Shown here: piece after piece, positions 23,973-31,229 of the stretch | How the letters are laid out: every line of letters begins with the position of its first letter | How positions within the stretch are numbered: position 1 is the stretch's first letter | Virus record (IMG/VR): IMGVR_UViG_3300048088_000530 | Span: 1-64,000 of that record | DNA length: 64,000 nt | From: a virus | Reading direction: 5' to 3' (one strand) | Notes under the pieces: generated by a model | What the model was told of the DNA's origin: nothing | Seen by the model: the letters and a program-made list of their open reading frames with translations, nothing else | Database searches by the model: none | Position numbers and translations under genes: made by a program

Positions 23973-24428
23973 ATGGAAGATATTAGCGTATTTGGCTTGT
24001 CGGCAAACTTGACGGCAGACACCACGTTTCCGAATGGTCTGACGATCAACGCATTTGCTGACGACGCCGACCCGCTCGACTCGCCTGACATTGATCTGGC
24101 GGATATGGCGATGGGTCCGAACGGCGATACCGTCACGTGGACGCGTCCGCAGTTGATCGAGATTTCCATCAACGTCATTCCGCAGTCGAAGGATGACGTG
24201 AACCTGACCTGCCTGCAGGACGCGAACCGCGTGGCCAAGGGCAAGTCGTCGGCCATGGACGAAATCACGATGATCTTCACCTATCCGAACGGCATGGTTG
24301 TTACGTGCTCCGAAGGAAAGATGGTCACCGCGAACGTTGTGCAGTCCGGTTCTTCGGCTGGCCGCGCGAAGTCGAAGCGCTATGCGTTCCGCTTCTCGCA
24401 AGTTTCGCGCCAAGCAGCAACGAGCTAA
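23973..24428 (+). CDS. Tail tube protein
   Basis: 151 aa. FPNGLTINAFADDADPLD, LIEISINVIPQSKDDVNLTC and NRVAKGKSSAMDEITMIF match the tube family (DUF3277/Phage_tube_2-like), with the conserved DDxDPL and VIPxSxDD elements. It directly follows the sheath. A second copy with the same layout lies at 25398-25895. Confidence 0.8.
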   Translation: MEDISVFGLSANLTADTTFPNGLTINAFADDADPLDSPDIDLADMAMGPNGDTVTWTRPQLIEISINVIPQSKDDVNLTCLQDANRVAKGKSSAMDEITMIFTYPNGMVVTCSEGKMVTANVVQSGSSAGRAKSKRYAFRFSQVSRQAATS

Positions 24429-24434
24429 GCGCCC

Positions 24435-24761
24435 ATGCTGGCCATCCCGCTGTCGCAAGTCGCTAACCAGTCCGTTTCCTTCAATGCGGATGGCGTACTG
24501 TGGACAATTCACGTCTATCAGGCAGTCAATCACATGGTCGCGGATATCTCCAAGAACGGCGTAAAGGTCGTCGATGGGGTGCGCTGCTTCGGCGGGATTC
24601 CACTCATGCAGTACAGCTACATGTACTCACCGAACCTTGGCAACTTCTGCTTCGATTCTGATGCTGACTGGACCATGTTCGGCGGCTCGTGCAATCTGTA
24701 CTACATGGAGCAGGATGAGTTGGTCATCTTCCTTGCCGCGCTTCAAGAAGGGGTCATTTAA
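24435..24761 (+). CDS. Baseplate plug-like protein
   Basis: 108 aa. AIPLSQVANQSVSFNADGVL and DLSKNGV-type pattern with MQYSYMYSPNLGNFCF and DADWTMFGGSCNLYYME resemble the small baseplate plug family (Pam3 gp18-like, DUF6983). Overlaps the next gene by one base. Confidence 0.6.
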   Translation: MLAIPLSQVANQSVSFNADGVLWTIHVYQAVNHMVADISKNGVKVVDGVRCFGGIPLMQYSYMYSPNLGNFCFDSDADWTMFGGSCNLYYMEQDELVIFLAALQEGVI

Positions 24762-25144
24762 TGGCCACGCTGACGTTCCAATGCAACGAGAACAACGACC
24801 TGTATCTGCCTGACGGTCGCAATTTGGCGCTTATTTCTGGTGCTCCCGCGTGCGCGCAGAACTTGACGCAGAAGGCGTCGATGCGACTTGGAGAGAACCA
24901 GTATAACACCGCAGACGGCGTGGATTACTTCGGCACGATATTCACGCCGCAACCCGATTACGACGCGGCTCGCGCTTCGCTTTCGAAGAACCTGCTGGAA
25001 GTGCCTGACGTCAACAGCATCGAAACGTTGACTATCACGATCAGCGGCGACGTGTTCTCATACGAAGCAGACCTGCACACGACTTACGGACCCGTCAGCA
25101 TCCAGGACGAAACGAATTTGAACGCTACATTCATCACAGGATAA
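24761..25144 (+). CDS. Baseplate wedge protein (gp25/DUF2634-like)
   Basis: 127 aa. NENNDLYLPDGRNLALISGA, RLGENQYNTADGVDYFGTIF and SIETLTITISGDVFSYEADL fit the pattern of gp25-type wedge proteins, including a GE and YGPVSI element. It sits beside the plug gene. Confidence 0.65.
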   Translation: MATLTFQCNENNDLYLPDGRNLALISGAPACAQNLTQKASMRLGENQYNTADGVDYFGTIFTPQPDYDAARASLSKNLLEVPDVNSIETLTITISGDVFSYEADLHTTYGPVSIQDETNLNATFITG

Positions 25145-25148
25145 AGCG

Positions 25149-25385
25149 ATGCCCGCACAACAAGTCTCCCACGGCGTTATCACGATCAGCGCGCCGAAGC
25201 CAGAACTGCCCACGGCAGACTCGGTGGCCGCTGCTTTGCCGCAGACGGCGATGATCAGCGCCAGCGCGCCTCCACCGCCTGTGGTTATTCACAAGACGGT
25301 CGCGGACGTGCAAGCTGAGGCCAAAGAAATCGCGGCTGCAGCTGAGCAACTCATCACGGACGCGGCGAACGCTTCGGCAACGTAA
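25149..25385 (+). CDS. Small Ala/Pro-rich protein, 78 aa
   Basis: MPAQQVSHGVITISAPKPEL, Pro-rich in the middle and helical at the end (DVQAEAKEIAAAAEQLIT). The coding frame is tight to its neighbours. Unknown; a small linker or chaperone is conceivable. Confidence 0.55.
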   Translation: MPAQQVSHGVITISAPKPELPTADSVAAALPQTAMISASAPPPPVVIHKTVADVQAEAKEIAAAAEQLITDAANASAT

Positions 25386-25397
25386 TTCGGACTGCTA

Positions 25398-25895
25398 ATG
25401 ATCGACATCAGCGCATTTGGAACCGGCATCACCATCGTAAGCACAGCCAGCTTTCCGGTGGGGTTCCAAATCACGTCTTTTTCGGATGACGAAGACCCGC
25501 TGACCATCGACCAGTGCGACGTTTCCGGCTTCGAGAAATTGTATGACGGAAGCATTTTCACGTTTGACAAAACGTCACCGGTACTGGTCTCAGTTGGCGT
25601 AATGCCGAATACCGATGACGACATCAACCTGAAGATTTTGCTGCAGGCGCGGAAGAGTTCTGTGTCGCTCCTTCCTCTGCCGGACACGACGACTATGATC
25701 ATCGTCTATCCTGATGGTGGCCGCGTCGCACTAAGCAACGGTTTGATGCTTTCCGGTCCCATTGCCGACTCTATCACGTCATCTGGCCGTAAGAAGGGCA
25801 ACGTGTACCATTTCGTCTTTGGGTCGTTTGACGGTGCCCAGAGCTTCAAGGAACTTGCCGCAGGCGTGGCGCGCGTGGCTCTATCGCTGTTATAA
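25398..25895 (+). CDS. Second tail-tube-like protein
   Basis: 165 aa, paralogous to 23973-24428: FPVGFQITSFSDDEDPLTID, VLVSVGVMPNTDDDINLKIL. It may form the tube end, the initiator or a second kind of tube ring. It is followed by a second pair of duplicated genes (25900-26508 and 26510-27148). Confidence 0.7.
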   Translation: MIDISAFGTGITIVSTASFPVGFQITSFSDDEDPLTIDQCDVSGFEKLYDGSIFTFDKTSPVLVSVGVMPNTDDDINLKILLQARKSSVSLLPLPDTTTMIIVYPDGGRVALSNGLMLSGPIADSITSSGRKKGNVYHFVFGSFDGAQSFKELAAGVARVALSLL

Positions 25896-25899
25896 GACT

Positions 25900-26508
25900 A
25901 TGGCAGCCAGCATCCTATCCAGCCTGCTGTCCAAGCCCGCTCTGTCCATCGTGAGCAGCCAGACCGGCATCGACATAGCATCCAGCCTCAAGGTGGTCCG
26001 CGTCCGCTTTCGGTATCGCTCGCGGACGCTTCGCCACATGCGCGAAGACGGAACCAGCATCGTTGACCAGCGCGTGATTCTCGCGACGGTCGTGGAACTT
26101 GAAGTATTTTGCTCGACCCAGAACGATCTGGCGGCAGTCAACTCTGCGATGCTTGACCGGACAGGAGTTTACACCATCACGTCGAAAGGCTTGATTGTGA
26201 AGAACATGATGTCCGAAGAGAACCAGATCAAGCAGACGCCGGAAGTGATCAGCGCCAATCCGGTTCGTATCTCGTTCAAGCAGTTGTTGACGCAAGGCGG
26301 AACCAATCCGGCATCGGTGGAGCAGGCAGCAGACTCGTCGCTGCTCGACAAGGGAATCCAGCAGCTGCAAACGGCGGCGATCAGCGCGGAAACGTTCACA
26401 AGCAATGTGGTCGCCAATTTCACGGGCGCGGCTGCAGCAGCGACCAAGTTGGGTCCGACTTTCTTCTTGGATACCAGTCGTTTGGGCGGCACAGGGACGA
26501 TAGGCTGA
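25900..26508 (+). CDS. Tail protein, paralog A, 202 aa
   Basis: Starts MAASILSSLLSKPALSIVSS just after the tube-like gene. It shares start (SIL..LLSKP) and end (LGPTFFLDTSRL) with the next gene, so both arose by duplication. The fold is unknown; a baseplate or tube-associated role is likely by position. The correct start is the ATG at 25900, not an earlier one in the overlapping reading. Confidence 0.65.
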   Translation: MAASILSSLLSKPALSIVSSQTGIDIASSLKVVRVRFRYRSRTLRHMREDGTSIVDQRVILATVVELEVFCSTQNDLAAVNSAMLDRTGVYTITSKGLIVKNMMSEENQIKQTPEVISANPVRISFKQLLTQGGTNPASVEQAADSSLLDKGIQQLQTAAISAETFTSNVVANFTGAAAAATKLGPTFFLDTSRLGGTGTIG

Positions 26509-26509
26509 T

Positions 26510-27148
26510 ATGGCACAATCCATCCTTTCTACGCTGCTGAGCAAGCCGCAGTTTGTGGCGACGAACGAGAACAACGGCACGACGATCTGGAGCAAGCTGG
26601 GAATTGTTGACGTTGAAGTTTCGAGCGACAGCGCCAACACCGATATGCCGATATCGAATCAGCAGGTTTCGGATCAACAGACATATCAGTCGATTCTAGC
26701 GACAGACCTGCAATCTGTGAAGATTATGCAGCCTTCTCGCCTGCGAGTTACGGCACTCTGCTCAGACATTTCGACACAGGAAAACGTCATATCGACGTTC
26801 CTGGACAACACCGTTACAATATCGGTTAACACCAAATCCATCATCACGTCCTATCTCGTTTTAACGGACGTGGACATAGAACAGAGCGGCGAAATGATAT
26901 CAGCCGCGCGCATCACATTGATTTTTGAGCAGGCTCAGGCACCGGCGAATTCAGGCTATGCGCCAGAGCAGTCGGCAGACAGTTCGGTGTACGGAGTAAG
27001 CATCCAGACGCCGCCAACGGTCGTGCCACTTGCAACGCTCGTCCAGGCAGTCAAAAACGCGGCCTTCATCCCGCAAGTTCCGGCCAATGGCGCAGTCCTT
27101 GGTTCTCTTGGTGAGCCTTTCATCCTTGACTCTAGCAGGGTATCATGA
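26510..27148 (+). CDS. Tail protein, paralog B, 212 aa
   Basis: MAQSILSTLLSKPQFVATNE with the same beginning and end as the previous gene, the middle more divergent. Ends LGEPFILDSSRVS and overlaps the fiber gene by four bases (ATGA). Function unknown. Confidence 0.65.
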   Translation: MAQSILSTLLSKPQFVATNENNGTTIWSKLGIVDVEVSSDSANTDMPISNQQVSDQQTYQSILATDLQSVKIMQPSRLRVTALCSDISTQENVISTFLDNTVTISVNTKSIITSYLVLTDVDIEQSGEMISAARITLIFEQAQAPANSGYAPEQSADSSVYGVSIQTPPTVVPLATLVQAVKNAAFIPQVPANGAVLGSLGEPFILDSSRVS

Positions 27149-29187
27149 GCGACTATATTGCCGGACAGACACTGACGGCTGAAGAGTTGAATACGTCGTT
27201 TGACGAAAAGATCGACGGCGCAAATGCTGATATTACCGGTGGCTTTGCCGAAGGGCTCGATCACGTTTACATCGTCGGCTCGACTGACGCAACTTCACCG
27301 ACGACCGGCGCGCTAACGGTCGCTGGCGGCGTCGGCATCGAAAAGACTTTGCAGGTCGGCTCCAACGCAGTCGTGGGAGGAACGATCTATGGCAATAGCA
27401 CGACCGATGCCACGAGCACGACGACCGGCGCTGTTATCGTTGCTGGCGGCGTAGGCGTTGCCAAGTCCGTGCGCGTTGGCGGCTCTGTTACCGTCAGCGG
27501 CGCGACCAACACACTCACCGCTTCCGTAACCGGCTCGACCGCCTCCACCAGCGCAACTACTGGCGCGCTGGTGGTCACAGGTGGCATTGGGATCGGCGGT
27601 GCCGCGTACATCGGTGGGCTGCTTAATGTCGCCGGAACCGCCAACTTCGTCGGCGCGGTTACTGTATCATCCACCGCTGCAAGCAGCAGCGCTTCGACCG
27701 GCGCACTTGTTGTCTCTGGCGGGCTTGGGGTGGCTGGCGCGCTCTTCATTGCTGGTGGCATAACCATCGGGAACAGCGCAACGTTGAACGCTGGCAATTC
27801 CGTCGATTCGACAAGCACCGGAACTGGGGCGATCACGACCAATGGCGGCATCGGTATAGCCAAGAGCCTCTGGGTTGGGTCCGTTCTCAACGTCGCAGGG
27901 GCAAGTACCTTCCAGGGCGCAACAAAGGTAACGAACACCACGGCAAGCACCAGCACCAGCACCGGCGCGCTGGTCGTTACGGGCGGCGTTGGGATCGGCG
28001 GCGCGCTGCAGGTCGGTGGAACAGCGACAGTGGCCGCTTTGGTCGCGACGACTGCAGACGTCAACGGTGGCACGGTTGATGCAACGGTCATCGGCGCGAC
28101 CACGCCAGCCGCTGCAACGGTAACGACCATCACCGCAACGGGCGCGGCGAACATCGGTGGCGCGCTTGCTGTGACCGGAACGACCACGCACACCGGCGCT
28201 GTCACCGTCACGTCCGCCACGGCTTCGACGACCACCAGCACAGGTGCCCTTATCGTTACGGGTGGCGTGGGCATCGGCGGCGCGGTCAACATCGGCGGCG
28301 CGGCAGCGATCACAAACGCAACGGCGTCTTCGAGCACGACCACTGGCGCGGTGATCGTCACAGGCGGCGTGGGCATCGGCGGCAACCTGAATGTTGGCGG
28401 GTCGGCAAACTTCGTCGGCGGCAACCTGAGCGTTAGTGGCACGCTGACGGTCGGCACGTTCACGATTCCTTCGTTGAACAACACGCCGGTCGGCAACACA
28501 ACGCCTTCGACTGGTGCGTTCACGAACTTGAGCGCGACCGGAACGCTGACTGGGATTCCTGGTCGGTTGCTGAACGTTCAAACTTTTACATCAAGCGGCA
28601 CCTATACGCCGACTGCCGGAACCAATAGCATCGTTGCCAGGATTCAAGCGGGCGGCGGCGGCGCGGGCGGTCCGGTGGCAAATGCCGCTGGTAATGTGAG
28701 TTGTGCTTCGAGTGGCGCGGCAGGCGGTTACATCGAACACCGTATGACCTCTGGGTTCAGTGGACTAGCGGTCACGGTGGGCGTTGGCGGCACCGGTGGG
28801 ACGGGTGCTGCCGGGTCGGCTGGTGGGTCATCCGCGTTCGGCACAATAACCGCAGGCGGCGCGATTGGCGGCACAGTCTCTCCGTCCGCTAACACTACCG
28901 TCGCAGGCACCGGTCTAGGGGGCACCGCAACCGGTGGCAATATTCTGAACGTGCCCGGTGGCCCCGGAAACTGGGCTATGAACGGTCTGACTGCGGGGCT
29001 CTACGTAGCTCCAAACGGGGCGAGTTCTTTGCTTGGCACTGGCGGCATTTGGGGCGGAAACAGTGCAGGCGGTAATGCCAGAGGGTTTGGTGCTGGCGGC
29101 GGCGGCGCTGTTCAAGGTCCATCACAACCAGCCATCAAAGGTGGCGACGGCTCTCCTGGTATTGTCATCATTTACGAGTACGCATAA
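27145..29187 (+). CDS. Long tail fiber with repeats
   Basis: 680 aa. After an N-terminal 45 residues there are eight copies of a unit of about 40-46 residues with the consensus TxxTGAlxVxGGvGI (for example TGALVVTGGVGIGGA), a triple-helical fiber shaft pattern. Residues from 480 on form a Gly-rich tip (QAGGGGAGGPVANAAG, GDGSPGIVIIYEYA) as in phage receptor-binding tips. It overlaps the previous gene and ends on the start of a DUF4376-type gene, a common fiber partner. This is a candidate host-range determinant. Confidence 0.85.
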   Translation: MSDYIAGQTLTAEELNTSFDEKIDGANADITGGFAEGLDHVYIVGSTDATSPTTGALTVAGGVGIEKTLQVGSNAVVGGTIYGNSTTDATSTTTGAVIVAGGVGVAKSVRVGGSVTVSGATNTLTASVTGSTASTSATTGALVVTGGIGIGGAAYIGGLLNVAGTANFVGAVTVSSTAASSSASTGALVVSGGLGVAGALFIAGGITIGNSATLNAGNSVDSTSTGTGAITTNGGIGIAKSLWVGSVLNVAGASTFQGATKVTNTTASTSTSTGALVVTGGVGIGGALQVGGTATVAALVATTADVNGGTVDATVIGATTPAAATVTTITATGAANIGGALAVTGTTTHTGAVTVTSATASTTTSTGALIVTGGVGIGGAVNIGGAAAITNATASSSTTTGAVIVTGGVGIGGNLNVGGSANFVGGNLSVSGTLTVGTFTIPSLNNTPVGNTTPSTGAFTNLSATGTLTGIPGRLLNVQTFTSSGTYTPTAGTNSIVARIQAGGGGAGGPVANAAGNVSCASSGAAGGYIEHRMTSGFSGLAVTVGVGGTGGTGAAGSAGGSSAFGTITAGGAIGGTVSPSANTTVAGTGLGGTATGGNILNVPGGPGNWAMNGLTAGLYVAPNGASSLLGTGGIWGGNSAGGNARGFGAGGGGAVQGPSQPAIKGGDGSPGIVIIYEYA

Positions 29188-29738
29188 TGAACACATACGC
29201 ATTGGTGCAGAATGGCTTCGTTGTCAATCTTGTGCTTTGGGATGGTCAATCCGACATAACGTGGCCAGAAGGAACTCTGGTAATCGAAACGGACGGCAGC
29301 GTGCACATCGGATTCGGCTATGATGGTTCAAAGTTCATAAACCAGAATCCGACTGGATCGCAAACGCTAGAAGACGCACAGGACGCGCAAGTATCGGCGA
29401 ACAACGTCGCGTGCGCTGCGGCGATAACGGCAGGCTTCCAATCGACCGCGCTGGGCGCTTGGTACACCTATCCATCGAAGGTTACGGACCAGCAGAACCT
29501 GAACGCGTCCGTTGTCGCATCGCTGCTTCCTGGGATTCCGGCCACCTGGGTGACGCCGTTCTGGTGCCAAGACTCGAATGGCACCTGGGCTTATGTCTAC
29601 CACACAGCAACGCAGATTCAGAAGGTTGGGCAAGACGCGAAAGGCGCGATTCTGACGCTGCTCAACAAGAACGCGCAGCTGCAGGCGTCTGTGATGGCCG
29701 CGACGACAGCACAAGCCGTGCAATCAATCAACTGGTGA
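29187..29738 (+). CDS. Fiber-associated protein (DUF4376-like)
   Basis: 183 aa. It opens MNTYALVQNGFVVNLVLWDG like proteins at the end of fiber operons. The middle (DAQDAQVSANNVACAAAITA) and the helical tail (GAILTLLNKNAQLQASVMAA) fit DUF4376. It may be a tail fiber chaperone or tip part. Confidence 0.7.
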   Translation: MNTYALVQNGFVVNLVLWDGQSDITWPEGTLVIETDGSVHIGFGYDGSKFINQNPTGSQTLEDAQDAQVSANNVACAAAITAGFQSTALGAWYTYPSKVTDQQNLNASVVASLLPGIPATWVTPFWCQDSNGTWAYVYHTATQIQKVGQDAKGAILTLLNKNAQLQASVMAATTAQAVQSINW

Positions 29739-29742
29739 TGTC

Positions 29743-30057
29743 ATGACCCGAAAACAACTGTTACTGCTCTGGCTGCTCTGTACGCTGTTCATGCCAATCC
29801 TCTCGATTGCGATGTTCTGTCAAGCGGCGTTCGGCTCTGAAGCGCGGGCCAAGGCAATGGCCGTTGCGCAAGACGAGTGCGGTAACGCGCTGTTTGGCGG
29901 ACCCGCAACGCAGACGATATCGACGCGCACCGGAAACGCGTTGATTGAAGGGCGCGGCTGGGCCAAGATCGCGTCCAAGGTCATCGACTACTTCTTCGGC
30001 GCTGGGCACTGCCTGGCAAATGCAACTATTCCAATTCCGGTCGGCTTCGTCGGATAG
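29743..30057 (+). CDS. Exported small protein, 104 aa
   Basis: MTRKQLLLLWLLCTLFMPIL looks like a signal peptide or anchor, followed by a soluble part with two Cys and a Gly-rich stretch. It may act at the envelope (superinfection or lysis). It lies at the end of the fiber genes and is followed by a terminator (30069-30104). Confidence 0.6.
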   Translation: MTRKQLLLLWLLCTLFMPILSIAMFCQAAFGSEARAKAMAVAQDECGNALFGGPATQTISTRTGNALIEGRGWAKIASKVIDYFFGAGHCLANATIPIPVGFVG

Positions 30058-30068
30058 TAGTACACACA

Positions 30069-30112
30069 GAACGGAGTCATAATTAGCTGTCCTTGACTCC
30101 GTTCTCTTTCCA
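30069..30112 (+). terminator. Terminator after the fiber block
   Basis: GAACGGAGTCA (30069-30079) and TGACTCCGTTC (30094-30104) make an 11-bp perfect stem followed by TCTTTCC. It separates the fiber genes from the chaperone/tape-measure genes. Confidence 0.7.
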
Positions 30113-30115
30113 GCG

Positions 30116-30538
30116 ATGAATATTGAAATCACGACGCCGACTGGCGACATAAAGACCATTGCCATCGGCCTGTTTCCGGCTCTCGAAGGCTGGGATATTC
30201 AACAGCGCTTCCTTGAATTCGCGGCGACCAATGACAAAGACGTCAGAACCGCCTACACGCTCGAAGTCCTGACTTACGCAAACGTGGTCCAGACGGCGGA
30301 TCGCACGTTGCCGCTGACTACAGCCGCGCTCATCGACAATCACCTTGGCTCGTGGCAGAACGTCAAGCGCGTGTTCGAAGAGGTTTTGATCCAAAACGGG
30401 ATCGACCCGAAGACACACGCCGATCAGCCGCACTACTGGTCCAATGCCGGTAACGAAATGGCCACAGCGTTCATCGCTGAAGTCTCTATACTCCTTGGGC
30501 CTGCATTTTCGCAGATTCAAGGAGTGAAAAGTGAATAG
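30116..30538 (+). CDS. Probable tail assembly chaperone
   Basis: 140 aa. It lies before the tape measure gene, where chaperones occur. Two helical parts (GLFPALEGWDIQQRFLEFAA and LIDNHLGSWQNVKRVFEEVL) resemble those of known tail assembly chaperones. A GIY-YIG gene is inserted after it, overlapping its last eight bases. No slippery site for the usual frameshift was found at its end. A second chaperone-like gene is at 34299-34814. Confidence 0.6.
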   Translation: MNIEITTPTGDIKTIAIGLFPALEGWDIQQRFLEFAATNDKDVRTAYTLEVLTYANVVQTADRTLPLTTAALIDNHLGSWQNVKRVFEEVLIQNGIDPKTHADQPHYWSNAGNEMATAFIAEVSILLGPAFSQIQGVKSE

Positions 30539-31227
30539 TGGAATCTATAAGATCACATCGCCTTCTGGGAAGTTTTATATTGGGAGTTCAAAGAATATAA
30601 AAAAAGAGGTGGAGGGAGCACGTGAACAGTCTTCGGCGGAAAAGTCACCACAGTACACCCCTTCAAAACGCCTGTGAAAAATACGGAATTGAAAATCTTA
30701 AGTTTGAGTTGATTCTTGCTCTTCCACCGGAACGACTTCTGGTTGAAGAGCAACGGCTCATTGATGATCTTAATCCTGCATATAACGTGGCGAAAATCGC
30801 TGGCAGTCCGGGACTTCTTTGGCTCGGAAAGACTCATAAAGAAGAGACCAAGCTTAAGATGAGCGAGTCGCGGAAATCAGTTCTTTCATCGAAAGTCGTG
30901 TATACGGATGAAGTGAGGGCATTGATGAGTGCAAGGGCGTCTGCAAGGGCAAACTCACCGGAAGGAAAGGCAAGGCTTTCTGCCGTAAACATCGGCAGAA
31001 AGGCCACAAAAGAAGTTCGCGCAGCAATGTCGGAAAGGCGCAAAGGTGAAGGGTCAAACACCGCCATACTTACAAATGAAATAGTATTTGAAATCAAGAC
31101 TGTCCTTAAGAGCAGGCGCAGCGCGTATGGGCTGATGCCTGCTCTGGCAAAGAAGTACGGTGTTAAAACGGTGACAATCGGCGCAATTGCTTCCGGTCGA
31201 AGCTGGAAGCACATAATTGTGGAATAA
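30531..31227 (+). pseudogene. GIY-YIG homing endonuclease with an internal frameshift
   Basis: From a GTG at 30531 with AAGGAG upstream, the frame reads NSGIYKITSPSGKFYIGSS, the GIY-YIG core. At about 30607 one extra base after a run of seven A shifts the frame, and the expected KKRWREHVNSLRR continues in frame +1. The remainder, from 30622 on, contains the EEQRLIDDLNPAYN catalytic part, a NUMOD-like segment (SPGLLWLGKTHKEETKLKMS) and a C-terminal helix-turn-helix-like piece (ALAKKYGVKTVTIGAIASG). It is AT-richer than its neighbours, a sign of transfer. The break could be real, a sequencing error, or programmed; a programmed +1 shift is unlikely given the sequence. Confidence 0.75.
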
Positions 31228-31229
31228 AT

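Noticed and set aside
27387-28523. 378-aa minus-strand frame opposite the fiber gene
   Set aside because: Val/Pro/Thr repeats are the mirror of the TGALVV fiber repeats; no start site.
27145-29738. Diversity-generating retroelement at the fiber gene
   Set aside because: No reverse transcriptase frame and no template/variable repeat pair were seen in the window.
30590-30625. Programmed frameshift in the GIY-YIG gene at the A7G run
   Set aside because: The needed shift is +1 (or -2), whereas A-rich slippery runs favour -1, and a -1 shift leads to a stop soon after; a mutation or sequencing error is simpler.
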